Below are positions 36,424 through 46,046 of a stretch of 64,000 nucleotides of DNA, piece after piece. The stretch's first letter is position 1; the number at the start of each line of letters is the position of its first letter. Position numbers and translations under genes: made by a program. Below the pieces are notes generated by a model. It saw only the letters and a list, made by a program, of their open reading frames with translations. It did not search any database and was not told where the DNA came from. The DNA is from Paenibacillus taichungensis. GTDB lineage: Bacteria > Bacillota > Bacilli > Paenibacillales > Paenibacillaceae. The stretch spans positions 124,001 to 188,000 of the forward strand of contig NZ_JABMCC010000104.1 in NCBI RefSeq assembly GCF_013359905.1, written 5' to 3'.

Positions 36424-36529
36424 GCGATCATCCCTCTCTCATTTATCCCGGTTATGTATTCCGGCTATGACAACGAAAACGAAATTGTAGTTCAGCGTAT
36501 TTCCGGCGCAACAAGATCTTATACTCTAA

Positions 36530-36558
36530 AGATACTGATAATCATTATCATTTGTCAA
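36530..36558 (-). promoter_or_regulatory. Promoter with perfect Fur box for the YusV/FhuF unit
   Basis: TGATAATCATTATCA (36536-36550), a perfect 7-1-7 Fur box, lies within the spacer immediately downstream of a minus-strand TTGACA (36553-36558). The -10 (GTATCT, 36530-36535) is weak. Iron-bound Fur would cover the promoter. Confidence 0.88.
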
Positions 36559-36793
36559 CAGTAAATACCATATTCCATGACGGTTAAGAGCTATTTTTGA
36601 AATGTTTTACTAGAAATCGGTCAGATTGTCCGCACTTTATGTGAGAGCTTTTCTCATCGTGTACGTGCATTTCATCGCTTTGCGTATGTTCATCCTTGCC
36701 CAACATCTGAATAATGTGTCCGAATTGTGAAAAATAGACCTGTATTGATTCATTTTTATATTTGTCATCCTCCATCGCTTGAACAAAAACAAA

Positions 36794-36831
36794 AATACAG
36801 CCCCTACGAAATTCTTCGAGGTGGCTGTATT
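36794..36831 (-). terminator. Intrinsic terminator of the tubulin/GTPase operon
   Basis: On the minus strand AATACAGCC-ACCT pairs with AGGGGCTGTATT, followed by TTTGTTTTTG. It lies 31 bases past the GAP1-type gene, marking the operon end. Confidence 0.85.
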
Positions 36832-36861
36832 CAAATTAATAACATATTCAATTAATGCCAC

Positions 36862-39800
36862 TTAGAGCTTCGGTTCCGGGACTAGGTTGATCACAGTCGT
36901 TCCACTCTGGACACTCACGATGTCCTTCAGATCAAAATCGGCCGGAAGCTCCACTTGGTGCCCATAAGGATATAGACGATCTGCTTCGGCAACAGTCAGG
37001 TTTTCCACTGAAGATGAATCTGCTCCCGTAGACTGAGATGGATCTGAAGCCGTGCCGTCTGCATTTCCCTGTCCTGTGCCTTCATCCGTAGAATCAGAGG
37101 TGGTGCCAGTACCTGCATCCGTCGTGCTCCCTGCTGCTGGGTCTGAAGTGTTGCCCTCCGTTGAGGCTGAATCTGCCCCCTGCTGAGCTTCTCCGCTCTG
37201 CTGAGTATCGTCCACATTATCGGTAGAGGAACCTGCTGAGCTTCCATCAGGCGTACCCTCTGAGCTGTCACCAGCTATACCTTCGCCATCGGGCTCCTCA
37301 TTTCGGTTGAAACTCTCCCATACACCCTCAGCATTGAGCTTCTGTGTAGTACCATCTTTCAAGTTCCATTGGAGAGTGTCCGTTTGCAAAGCATTGCTGT
37401 CCGTTTCGTCTCTGTAACGGATCACCAACTGGGCAGGCGTCTGTGTACCGTCGTCCGCTTCGGATGCAGGAACGAGGTAGGCGATCTGTTCAGCGAGCTC
37501 CACCACCGGTTCAGCGGGAACAACGGGCTCCTGTGTCGGTGGAGGTGTTGCCGCAGGTGTCCCCGCCTTATCGCTCATCAAAGCGTACGTGCCTCCAGCT
37601 ATACCAAGAATCAGGATGACAATGACCGATCCTAGAAAAAGGTTCTTCCTTTTACCTGTCAGCATGCGCACCAGCGGGGAAGCCAACTCTGTTTTGGCGC
37701 GGTCGTAGGCCGGCTTCATCGTCTTGCTTGCTCTGGCATAATAGGGTTTGAAAGCTGACTTTGACTTGAAAGCTTCGCGATCATGGGACTTGAAATAAGC
37801 CACGATTGCATCCGAGTATCCCTTATGTGCGTTGGAGCCGCGAATAAACAAACGTTGATTCCCCGACCACTCCATAAATTGATACAACACTTCTGTGCGT
37901 CCTGAACTACTGTAGATAAATTCAATCAGGCCTGGATAATCGAGTCTGTTGCTGCCGCTACCACCGCGATAGAAAGCCAGTGGCAGTGCTTCAAATGAAG
38001 CCGTATCCGGGCGCTCGCGAAGCTCTCCGGCAAGCCAGCGACGCGTCCAGCGCTGGAGCTCATTACGTTCGGCCAAAGAGAGGGATTCCAGTTCCTCTTC
38101 CTCACGCCCTTCACCGCTAAGCCATGCTCTCGCTGCCAGCATCATGTTTGTACGCGCAGATACATCTGAGCCCTGGCGAGCAGCCCAGTCCCGAACCTCG
38201 TTTCCGTGCAACAAAATATCAATGCTTAACAGCTGTTCACGGTTAACCCGCTCCAGATCGAGATCCTGGATCATAAACAAGTTAATAACGTAAGCCAGCT
38301 TATCTGCGAGCCGGGTTAAATCCTCCTGATACGCTGGTGGTTGGACAGCGGGCCCAGGTCCACCTTTCTGGTTAGCGCGAACTGAAGCTCCAGACTGTCC
38401 AATCCGGGCGGTAATACCCGTGTCTAGGGAGCCTGCAACTGGTACACGATCCAATACACTAACCCGCTTAAGTGCCTCATTGGCAGACTGAACAGGGTTG
38501 GGTGCAGAACACAAACGTTCACGCAGCTCGGTTGAAGTCCGTTCCAGCAAGAAACTATTGTGAATGGCAGACGGGTGAGATGTAATCCATCTCTGGATCA
38601 CTTCCACAACATCCGCAGCTGATTCCGTGCGTTTCAACTGATTATCCAAATAGGGCTCAAACAACAGTTTGGTCAGTGATTCGTTCGCGAGCACTTTGTC
38701 GAAGAAAGCACGGCTTAACAGGCTGTCCCGATCCAGCAAGCCGTACAGTTCCTGCACGGCACGCATACGTTTCTGCGAACGGGCGTTATTAATGCCATAG
38801 ATGAAATAATCCACAATTCGGGACTGTACGACTGGCGCAGCGACCCGAAAATACTCCCCGATGCGTGCTGCAACTGATTCCTCAGGTACATTCTCCCGTT
38901 TGACGCTGTCCAGCTCACGACTAAGCAACGTCAGGAACAACTCATTCAAGCGTGAACGTTGATGCGCTCCGCCTTCCGGTTTCAAGTAGGTGAGCAATCC
39001 ACTTAGGACATCGCTTTTGTTATCCAGGTACAACTCTTCCATCCCCTGCTCCAGACGATAGAACATAGAAAGTTCCCCGTATGCTTCAATGGAGAGCTCC
39101 CGTCCAGGTTCCATTCCAGTTAGCATCTCATCCGCAAAAGCATAAAATGAATCGGCTGCCGCAGGTTCGTGCAGCAATGACCAAGCGAATTCCGCATATG
39201 GAAGCTTCGCCACAGATGCATCTGCATGGGTAACTCTGCCCGATACCAGATCAAAGGTGAAATCCTTCTCCGTATTCCGATCTTTCGGACGCAACGTACC
39301 CCGCTCTACAAACTGAACGTGAATGCCTTTCTTGGCCTGCGGCTCCTTGGCAAACGTCATGAATCCCAACTGCCGCCGGAATGCGTATGGTAAAGCCGTA
39401 TATAACAAACGCAGCAGTCCCTTGGCTCCGGCAGTAACTTCCTCAGCGGGCACATCCAGCGCTATATATACCTTCCGACGTGTCGCTACAGCTTGCATGA
39501 CGGCGTAGAGCAGACGCTTGAATACCACCTCGTCCATTTTCAGAGCACTAAGAATCTGGCTTGGGGAGCTTTGTCCAACACCAGCTGCACGTGGCAATTC
39601 AGTAAGCGCAGGCAGCACTGTGCCTTGTTCGATGTCATAGGACGTGGCGAACACAGCATCCAGCCAGCCGCCTTGCTTCACCTGCTCTTCCGAGCGTTCG
39701 GGAGACAAGACGTAATTATGAGCGAAAAAGGCACTGCGCAGCCCGGTGAAATCCGCCGACTGGTACACATTTTGCCCAAGGATTGTCTCCCCACTCTCCA

Positions 39801-40035
39801 GATGAAGCAGGTGAATGGCAGCCGGAAACTTCTTCTCGTCCTTCTCGCTACGGCCTGTTAGCTCCGCTGGAGCGTCATAGACACAGTAGGGGTGAAGCAC
39901 TTTTTTGATAAAAGAAGGGTCCAGTCCCGGCGATGCGGCAACCGTATCGAACCCCTCCGTTGTGCGGAACACCCCGCGCCGCTCTCGAGTATACAGCTGT
40001 TGTTCAATTGGCGGGGTTACGGAAGAACGCATCAT
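36862..40035 (-). CDS. GAP1-N2-type GTPase-associated membrane protein
   Basis: Single-pass membrane protein of 1057 residues. The N terminus (PIEQQLYTRERRGVFRTTEG, then FDTVAASPGLDPSFI) matches the GAP1-N domain of predicted conflict-system proteins that occur with TRAFAC-like GTPases; the middle (DEVVFKRLLYAVMQAV, PYAFRRQLGFMTFAKE) resembles GAP1-M. A long helical region precedes a transmembrane segment at about 798-820 (LFLGSVIVILILGIAGGTYAL). The outside tail of 237 residues holds a ~95-residue Ser/Gly/Thr/Asp linker (917-1010) and a short terminal domain. The stop of the upstream GTPase overlaps the ATG (ATGA), so the two are coupled. The family name is from memory of the published domain set; the function is predicted only. 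Confidence 0.75.
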   Translation of the reverse strand: MMRSSVTPPIEQQLYTRERRGVFRTTEGFDTVAASPGLDPSFIKKVLHPYCVYDAPAELTGRSEKDEKKFPAAIHLLHLESGETILGQNVYQSADFTGLRSAFFAHNYVLSPERSEEQVKQGGWLDAVFATSYDIEQGTVLPALTELPRAAGVGQSSPSQILSALKMDEVVFKRLLYAVMQAVATRRKVYIALDVPAEEVTAGAKGLLRLLYTALPYAFRRQLGFMTFAKEPQAKKGIHVQFVERGTLRPKDRNTEKDFTFDLVSGRVTHADASVAKLPYAEFAWSLLHEPAAADSFYAFADEMLTGMEPGRELSIEAYGELSMFYRLEQGMEELYLDNKSDVLSGLLTYLKPEGGAHQRSRLNELFLTLLSRELDSVKRENVPEESVAARIGEYFRVAAPVVQSRIVDYFIYGINNARSQKRMRAVQELYGLLDRDSLLSRAFFDKVLANESLTKLLFEPYLDNQLKRTESAADVVEVIQRWITSHPSAIHNSFLLERTSTELRERLCSAPNPVQSANEALKRVSVLDRVPVAGSLDTGITARIGQSGASVRANQKGGPGPAVQPPAYQEDLTRLADKLAYVINLFMIQDLDLERVNREQLLSIDILLHGNEVRDWAARQGSDVSARTNMMLAARAWLSGEGREEEELESLSLAERNELQRWTRRWLAGELRERPDTASFEALPLAFYRGGSGSNRLDYPGLIEFIYSSSGRTEVLYQFMEWSGNQRLFIRGSNAHKGYSDAIVAYFKSHDREAFKSKSAFKPYYARASKTMKPAYDRAKTELASPLVRMLTGKRKNLFLGSVIVILILGIAGGTYALMSDKAGTPAATPPPTQEPVVPAEPVVELAEQIAYLVPASEADDGTQTPAQLVIRYRDETDSNALQTDTLQWNLKDGTTQKLNAEGVWESFNRNEEPDGEGIAGDSSEGTPDGSSAGSSTDNVDDTQQSGEAQQGADSASTEGNTSDPAAGSTTDAGTGTTSDSTDEGTGQGNADGTASDPSQSTGADSSSVENLTVAEADRLYPYGHQVELPADFDLKDIVSVQSGTTVINLVPEPKL

Positions 40036-41291
40036 CCCACTCTCCCCTCAATGTACTTCAGCTTGTACAACAGCCAGAGGAATGGCTCATCGACACGGAT
40101 TGGGCTGACCACGCCTTGCAGCTTCATATCTACCGGATTGCTTCCCAGCGCTGACACCGCAAAGTAAGCCGTATCCTTAAAGTACACATCCATCGTGCCC
40201 TTGAACGGACGGTCCACCTTCTCGATAAAACGCCGGATCTCCCCGTCGATATTTTCGAACTCAGTTAAGTCAAACCAATCGCGGTGCACCATGTTGCGGA
40301 ACACGTTACTGTTCGATTTGATATAATCGCCCTCTTCGTCCTTGAGGGAGTGCAGCATGTCACTTTTGGTGAGTACAACGGCTGTCGGAATATTCGTCTT
40401 GGCTTTGTCCTGGTACGCGATAAAGTCACCGAACATCGTTAACACCACATCACGCGGCTCATCGTATCTTGGCGTCCACTCGCCTGGCTCGTTGCCAAGG
40501 TTGATGCGGATTTTGTCCCGGATGGAACGAATCTGAAGCGGGTCCACCATGAATAGAATACCTGCCGAGTTCTTGATATGCTGCCCGTGAAGTCCAAGAT
40601 AGTCCTGCTCCACCATACCTTCACCAGCGACGTCAAAGAACACCAGTGTCAGCGGGGCTTTATCTTCATCCTTGAATACAAATTGGAAAATAAACGGCTC
40701 CTGCAGTTTCTCCTTCTGCGTTGAATCCAGCAAATCGCCCCGCTCGAATAGCGGTTCTTCATAATCGGCTCGAAACCGGCGGCTAATCTCCGCATTCAGC
40801 GGCATGCAGGCCGCATCAAAATGATCGGCTGTGTAATGCTGCAATGTATGAATCAATGAAGTCATGTAGACGGATTTACCCACCTGGGATGCACCGATAA
40901 TGGAAATGATATTGCTTGGTGCTTTGCCTGCTGTGACAGGCAGCTCGTTATGGCACTGTGGACACAGCCGACGCCGTGTAACCACACCATAACGATCGTT
41001 CAGGCCCATCACAATATTGTCCGAATAAATGCGATGTTCCTCAGGTACATCATGCGGAGCCAGCACAGCCTCCATATCAAACACCGTATCCAGTCCAAAC
41101 CGTTCGCGATATCGATTGAGCTTCGCATCTTCCCCAAGTGCGTAGTCCTCATCGTCGTCGCGATGATGCGCAGCCCGGAACACAACCTCCTCCGGTGAAA
41201 ACTTGCTGAAGCAATACGGACATACGATATCGTAAAACAACGGCCGCTCTTCCGGCTGCTGTCTCTTCAAAAATCGACTAAAAAAGCTCAT
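40032..41291 (-). CDS. Zinc-ribbon TRAFAC-type GTPase (double-GTPase-like)
   Basis: Predicted cytoplasmic GTPase of 419 residues. A split zinc ribbon is formed by Cys24-x2-Cys27 (CPYC) and Cys110-x2-Cys113 (CPQC). The G domain has the P-loop GASQVGKS (133-140), the G3 motif DVAG (220-223) and TKSD (308-311), the specificity motif for guanine. Large insertions sit between P-loop and G3. Proteins of this build accompany GAP1 partners in predicted conflict gene sets. It overlaps the GAP1-type gene by four bases and follows the beta-rich gene by 44 bases. The ATG has GGGGAGGGG upstream. It probably controls the GAP1 protein through GTP binding; that is inferred. Confidence 0.85.
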   Translation of the reverse strand: MSFFSRFLKRQQPEERPLFYDIVCPYCFSKFSPEEVVFRAAHHRDDDEDYALGEDAKLNRYRERFGLDTVFDMEAVLAPHDVPEEHRIYSDNIVMGLNDRYGVVTRRRLCPQCHNELPVTAGKAPSNIISIIGASQVGKSVYMTSLIHTLQHYTADHFDAACMPLNAEISRRFRADYEEPLFERGDLLDSTQKEKLQEPFIFQFVFKDEDKAPLTLVFFDVAGEGMVEQDYLGLHGQHIKNSAGILFMVDPLQIRSIRDKIRINLGNEPGEWTPRYDEPRDVVLTMFGDFIAYQDKAKTNIPTAVVLTKSDMLHSLKDEEGDYIKSNSNVFRNMVHRDWFDLTEFENIDGEIRRFIEKVDRPFKGTMDVYFKDTAYFAVSALGSNPVDMKLQGVVSPIRVDEPFLWLLYKLKYIEGRVG

Positions 41292-41335
41292 AGCCGCTCC
41301 CCTCCCCTGATCAGTTAGACAAAAAGCCTAACTAT

Positions 41336-41983
41336 CTAGTCTGATATAAGCCTATAGGCGGCTCCATACTTTGGTCCGTCCGTGAAGAATAACCTCACGT
41401 AATCGTCCTTGGCTACCTCGATGGGTGGCATCTCATTTCTCCCGGGAGCAAAATCACTCACAAAAGGGTACACCGTGCCATCTTCCTTATTCAACGGAAC
41501 TCCGCCTTGCTTGCGAACATAACAGAGCGCCTCCTTCGGAACAGGTGCTTCCGTTGTAACGGTCATCAGTACACTTTTTCGTTTCTGGAAAAAACCGCTC
41601 TTGTACCGGATCGAAAAGCGAATATCCGCCTTGCCTGCACTGGCAACTACCGTGTTGTCTCCATCACGCTGACGCACCAGAACTGGCCCGTCCTCCTCCA
41701 TCTGACACACATGCACCGTGTAACGAATTGCACCAAAACCCGTGATTCGATCCATATATCCATTGCTCGCCTTATATTCTTCTTTTGTGTATAACTTCAG
41801 CTTGCCCTGTGCAGCCTGCTCCCCGGTACGATCATCACCCATCATATCGAGCTCCAGCCGTTCAACATATACAGCTTCCACGCTCTCTGGCCATAGCCAG
41901 CGAAGTGTACACTGGCTCTCATCCACTGCAAGTGTCAGTCTGCGAATCAGGGGCGCTGAAGGGTCTGCATCCGTAAAACGCAT
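41336..41983 (-). CDS. Uncharacterised beta-rich protein of the tubulin/GTPase operon
   Basis: Cytoplasmic protein of 215 residues with no signal peptide, membrane helix or recognised catalytic motif. It is made mainly of alternating strand-like segments (LIRRLTLAVDESQCTLRWLW, YTVHVCQMEEDGPVLVRQRD, KADIRFSIRYKSGFFQKRKS), consistent with one or two beta-sandwich domains. GGAGG lies about nine bases before the ATG. It is 20 bases after the VWA membrane gene and 44 before the GTPase gene, so it should be part of the same complex or pathway, perhaps as an adaptor. I do not recognise a family. Confidence 0.8.
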   Translation of the reverse strand: MRFTDADPSAPLIRRLTLAVDESQCTLRWLWPESVEAVYVERLELDMMGDDRTGEQAAQGKLKLYTKEEYKASNGYMDRITGFGAIRYTVHVCQMEEDGPVLVRQRDGDNTVVASAGKADIRFSIRYKSGFFQKRKSVLMTVTTEAPVPKEALCYVRKQGGVPLNKEDGTVYPFVSDFAPGRNEMPPIEVAKDDYVRLFFTDGPKYGAAYRLISD

Positions 41984-42003
41984 CTATCGCCTACCTCCAG
42001 ACG

Positions 42004-43287
42004 TTAAAATCCTTTGCTGCGCGAATCTCTTGCCCGCTGACCGAATCCTTCCACCGAATTGGTCCCTCCACCAGCATCGCGGCGTCCACGCGTCTTCCGC
42101 GGTGTATTCTCCTTGATCGGAATGATCCAGCTGAACAGGGTTAACACACCAGATAAGATGAGCATCGCTCCGAATCTTACAAATGTATCGCCAACCGTTG
42201 ATCCGTCCAGGCCCCATTCGAGCAGAAGTCCTGCTAATAAACCAGACACGGCCCCACCAATTCCGAAACTGAGTGCGAGATGACGATTATCGAATACAAG
42301 TCCTAGCGACACGCCCAGTGCGACACCAATCAACAGTAAGGCAACCACTCGAAAAATAGCCAGATACGTACTGTGCTCCATCATGCCTGTACGTTCGGTC
42401 ACCAGCGTTCGTTCATCAATCGTATCGTAAATTTGCTGGAATGCCAGATTCAGTCCCCCGGAATCCGGTACATCATAGTACATACCGCCCGTTTGCTGTG
42501 CGATATGACGAAGCAAGTCGGTTCCGGAAGGGTCCACCAGACTCAGACCTACCGTATTGACGGCAATCTGTTCATTCGCATACTCAGACAAAATGCTGGA
42601 TGTGTCTGCATCACTGAATCCATCGGATAACAGGATTGCTACCGTTCCGCGTTTCGGGTCCTGTTTGCCCTTAATCTGCTCCATCGCTTCCCGTAGTACT
42701 GCATCGAAATTAGTCCCGCCCGAGGTCGTCACGATGCTGTCTATTTTGCTGTACACCTCTTTTTTAGCAGCTTCGCTGTCCAACGGGGTGAACGACTGAA
42801 GCAGCTCGGGTTGATCATCAAAGGTAATCACAGCCACCTGTTTATCGCTTTCCATTTGACTGATCAGTGTTTTGGCCGCTTCAAAGCGACCGTTATCCGG
42901 GTCTGTCTCACTCATACTGCCTGAGTTATCGATCATCAGCACGATATCCTTGACTTGCTTCACACCGCCTGGGTTAATCTGATACAGCAATTGCAGGGCA
43001 AGTCCGACGACAAACAACAGCGCCAGCGTTGCTGGAACAAGCAGTTTCCAAGATAGTCCCAGATATCGCAGCTTCCAGGAAGCTCCGTTCAGCTTTGGCG
43101 AGATCATCTCTGCGAGTAAACAGAATAATCCGACGCTAAGCGCCAACACGCCAAAGTATAGTCCCATCAGCAATAGACGGGGCATTTCCCCGAGCCATTG
43201 ACGCAGCATGATTTCTCCAGCCGCAAAGCCCACAGCTCCGCCAATTAGGCTGAACAGGACCAGGAGAAGATTAATTTTTCGCTGCAT
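42004..43287 (-). CDS. Membrane-anchored VWA-domain protein
   Basis: Polytopic membrane protein of 427 residues. Three N-terminal helices (INLLLVLFSLIGGAVGF; LLLMGLYFGVLALSVGLF; LLVPATLALLFVVGLAL) precede a von Willebrand A domain with a full metal site: DNSGSMS (MIDAS 1), GGTNFD (Thr) and LLSDGFSD (Asp). Three more helices follow (IFRVVALLLIGVALGVSLGL and two after), and a basic tail RKTRGRRDAGG. Counting helices puts the VWA domain outside or inside depending on the first helix; an odd number before it and a basic tail favour an extracytoplasmic VWA. The ATG at 43287 is chosen because GGAAAGG lies 12 bases upstream. It is part of the tubulin/GTPase operon. Confidence 0.85.
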   Translation of the reverse strand: MQRKINLLLVLFSLIGGAVGFAAGEIMLRQWLGEMPRLLLMGLYFGVLALSVGLFCLLAEMISPKLNGASWKLRYLGLSWKLLVPATLALLFVVGLALQLLYQINPGGVKQVKDIVLMIDNSGSMSETDPDNGRFEAAKTLISQMESDKQVAVITFDDQPELLQSFTPLDSEAAKKEVYSKIDSIVTTSGGTNFDAVLREAMEQIKGKQDPKRGTVAILLSDGFSDADTSSILSEYANEQIAVNTVGLSLVDPSGTDLLRHIAQQTGGMYYDVPDSGGLNLAFQQIYDTIDERTLVTERTGMMEHSTYLAIFRVVALLLIGVALGVSLGLVFDNRHLALSFGIGGAVSGLLAGLLLEWGLDGSTVGDTFVRFGAMLILSGVLTLFSWIIPIKENTPRKTRGRRDAGGGTNSVEGFGQRARDSRSKGF

Positions 43288-43397
43288 GTTTGCATGCATC
43301 CTTTCCAAACCAGCCGATGAACGGCTGAATTAATACGAAACCGGATGAAGAAAAACAAGAAATTTCATGTTCATGAACGGAAAACAGATCGACGACG

Positions 43398-43472
43398 TCA
43401 AGCCACTCCCGGATACAGCGAGCCAATAAGATGCACTTTGCCCGGCTTCAGGCCCCTGGTTCCGTCGTCCAT
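43398..43472 (-). CDS. Possible 24-residue peptide gene in operon gap
   Basis: Open frame MDDGTRGLKPGKVHLIGSLY followed by PGVA and a stop, preceded by GGGAGG five bases before the ATG. It lies in the 226-bp gap between the pseudo-tubulin and VWA-membrane genes. The frame is open further upstream without a start signal, so it could also be the remnant of an extended C terminus of the upstream gene after a frameshift. Coding status is uncertain. Confidence 0.3.
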   Translation of the reverse strand: MDDGTRGLKPGKVHLIGSLYPGVA

Positions 43473-43513
43473 CTGTACCTCCCTTCCGTCCATATAAGAT
43501 ACAGCCTTATGTT

Positions 43514-46045
43514 TTAACGCATGGGTGACAGCTTCTCGGCCAGATCGGAGGGATGGAGCTCATAACCATTCTCCGTATACGAATCGTAATACACCCGACC
43601 ATTGCGATACACCATCAGGTCTTCCAGATGGAAGCCTCCCATCAGATTCAGCTTCTCCACACCACTGCTCCGTTCTTCGTATACCACACCCAGCTTATAG
43701 ATCCGTGACGTTTCTTCGGCATGCGCCGCATAGTCCATGAAGGCACTATGATGATCACCAAAGAAATATTTTTCTTCATAACGATGTTCCTGCGTATAGT
43801 CGAATACTCTTACCCGAACGACTGCCTGTTCCTCCAGTGTGCGATACAATCGGCGGAACAGATCATCACGGGTCAGTACATTTTTGTCGCCATACGTAAT
43901 GGTAACATTCGCCCGTAACAGCAATTCTTCTTCGAAAGGTACCCGGAGCGGTTCTGCTGTAAGCAGCATCACATGACATACCTCCATCAGGCGTTGCAGG
44001 AGTCGCTCGTTTCCTTCTGTGGCAAGCCGGTTCATGTCCCCCATATAGCGGTCCTCGAACCAGACATCCCGTCCACGCTTCGCTTCCAAATCTGCGATTA
44101 ACACTTCCGTCACTTTGCCATAGTACTCCATTACGTTCTGACCGATATATTCATCTGCAGACGCTATGCTCTCTACCGCTGTCTCACGCAAAACACGCTC
44201 CAGCGTTGCCAGTGTTTCCGTCACGCTGCGGCTGAACGTATGCAGCTGTTCCATCTCTGTGTCATAGACACGAAGCAGCTGCAATTCATTCTCCAGGCGC
44301 AGCAATTCAACTTTGGGCACATACACGCGCTCCAGCAAACAATCGATTAAGTTGCGCACGTTCTGTTTGTCACGGAACAAGGCCCGTTTGAACGATTGAT
44401 CCTCTACCCGCTCCTGCTGACGCTGCTCAAGCAAGGCACGTGCAGATTCAAGCTGCACCGATTTATCACGAATCAGTCCAAGCAAAGCCTCACGCACGCT
44501 GCCGAACCCATTGTCACTCCAGGCGGCCCACTGAAAATAGCCAACCTCAGGATGCTCCGTACGTGATTGCTCAGCTTTACGACGAAGGGAGTCTTCTGTG
44601 CTGCGCTGACGTACTCGTTCCTCGGCAAGACGGACCACGTTATCACGGAAATACGCCTCTGCGCCTTGCCCAAACAGTGCTCTCTCCGCTTCACGCAGCG
44701 AGAGCGGCTTCAGATCGGAGAAGCTGACGTTATGCGTCATAATGCCGCTCATGCCGCTCACCAGATCCTCATCGGGAAGAATCCCTTCCACTTTGCGCTC
44801 TACCGAAGCCCCATCCAGTCCGAAAAAGGCGAGCTTGTCCTTGATGCTCCACTCAGGTTCTTGCTGCATCCGCTCAAGCAAATAACGATACAGATGATAC
44901 AACACCGCGAGTGCAATAGGTTTGTTCGGCCGTCTAATCTCGGCAAAACCTGCACTGGCATAACCATGCTGATCCGAGGTCGTACGAATGTTATTTTTGA
45001 ACGATGTATTGTTATACGTGTTGGCCCCTGTGCTTGTCACTGAACCAGAGTTATTTCCATCCTGCTTCCGGTTCTTGAGCAGGCAGATTCGGCAGATGAT
45101 CTGGGCATTTTCGATCCACCCGCCAGGTACGCCAGTTCCCCGCTCGTTTTTGTCTGACAAAATATATACGAGATCGAATAGCGGAGAAGCGGGATGTACA
45201 ACCGGAATGGAGATACCGTCCTCCGTAACCAGCAGATTGCCATTGAACGTATAGTCCAGCCCCTGCATGTAATCCAGTTCCCGCAGAAAAGCGAGTCCCG
45301 CCGCGCTTGCATATCCAAAGGAATCAACCTGCTCCATCTCGCTGACCAGCACATGCAAATCGGTCTGTACCGACTTGAAGGATTGAGCCAGTATCGTCTC
45401 AGTTAGCTTGGTAAGCTCCGGCAACAATACATTCAATGGATCATCTGCTCTGGTCACAACGGTCACGTAGATTCGATCGAACGATGAATATAGGCGTCCA
45501 TATTCGGCAATACGATTACTCACCCGCCGCAAGGTACGATTCAGACCAAAGAGTGCCTGATCTGAATCGTGAAAACTGCGATGCACATCCTTGCGAAGCG
45601 TTTTGGAAGGTCGATCTGTCTGTATGGTGGACAAGGGAAGCACGTGACGTGTCACCTGACCATCATCCGAAGTGCTGCCATTCCTTGCATCACTTAAGCC
45701 GTTAACACGCGCATATCCTGAATGAGCACCTGCACTGTAATGGTCATGCTTCGTTTGTGCGGGGTCATGGTCACGATGTTGGGCATGCTCCTGATTTTCC
45801 GTTCCAATCTGTACATAGACTACACCTTCTCCGTTATCCCACTTCAGCCGGTTGATTTCCTGGACAGCAGACACTGCCGGAGCGACCTGGTCACCCACAA
45901 ACAGGAACAACGCGGGGTAATGGATGCTGCTGCGACCATCACCCAGGCTGCCTTGACGCTCCTGCTCAGTTGCATACTGTGCTGCATACTTCTCCAGATT
46001 GCGTTTCAGAGCATTGTTCGAGCTGAACTCCATCCCGGCCGCCAT
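43514..46045 (-). CDS. Divergent tubulin-like protein without GTP-binding loops
   Basis: Protein of 843 residues that lines up with the first ~320 residues of the neighbouring tubulin-like GTPase: PALFLFVGDQVAPAVSAVQEI (44-64) against PILIIGLGGTGIDALLRLKY (33-52); VYVTVVTRADDPLN-like strand (193-205) against the SGGTGSG strand (180-194); LAFLRELDYM (251-260) against AALKELDYW (251-259); FNGNLLV ... PASPLFDLVYILSDKN against YGNILTV ... PLPPFNLCHLISATN; IENAQIICRI against LENAYDYCM. Both glycine loops are lost (GDQVAP; RADDPLN). The C-terminal two thirds are helical and coiled-coil-like. The Tubulin_2 gene stops one base before its ATG. It probably pairs with the active protein. The homology is by my own alignment. 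Confidence 0.75.
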   Translation of the reverse strand: MAAGMEFSSNNALKRNLEKYAAQYATEQERQGSLGDGRSSIHYPALFLFVGDQVAPAVSAVQEINRLKWDNGEGVVYVQIGTENQEHAQHRDHDPAQTKHDHYSAGAHSGYARVNGLSDARNGSTSDDGQVTRHVLPLSTIQTDRPSKTLRKDVHRSFHDSDQALFGLNRTLRRVSNRIAEYGRLYSSFDRIYVTVVTRADDPLNVLLPELTKLTETILAQSFKSVQTDLHVLVSEMEQVDSFGYASAAGLAFLRELDYMQGLDYTFNGNLLVTEDGISIPVVHPASPLFDLVYILSDKNERGTGVPGGWIENAQIICRICLLKNRKQDGNNSGSVTSTGANTYNNTSFKNNIRTTSDQHGYASAGFAEIRRPNKPIALAVLYHLYRYLLERMQQEPEWSIKDKLAFFGLDGASVERKVEGILPDEDLVSGMSGIMTHNVSFSDLKPLSLREAERALFGQGAEAYFRDNVVRLAEERVRQRSTEDSLRRKAEQSRTEHPEVGYFQWAAWSDNGFGSVREALLGLIRDKSVQLESARALLEQRQQERVEDQSFKRALFRDKQNVRNLIDCLLERVYVPKVELLRLENELQLLRVYDTEMEQLHTFSRSVTETLATLERVLRETAVESIASADEYIGQNVMEYYGKVTEVLIADLEAKRGRDVWFEDRYMGDMNRLATEGNERLLQRLMEVCHVMLLTAEPLRVPFEEELLLRANVTITYGDKNVLTRDDLFRRLYRTLEEQAVVRVRVFDYTQEHRYEEKYFFGDHHSAFMDYAAHAEETSRIYKLGVVYEERSSGVEKLNLMGGFHLEDLMVYRNGRVYYDSYTENGYELHPSDLAEKLSPMR

Positions 46046-46046
46046 C

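Larger units (their letters stand above)
36424..36861. other. Intergenic region between iron genes and GAP1-type gene
   Basis: The 438-bp stretch contains the Fur-controlled promoter at its left end and a terminator at 36794-36831. The middle, 36560-36790, has short open frames without ribosome sites and with no recognisable product; I see nothing else in it. Confidence 0.5.

Noticed and set aside
36584..36861. 63- and 74-codon frames between the YusV-like and GAP1-type genes
   Set aside because: No ribosome site, overlapping each other and the terminator, low-complexity products.
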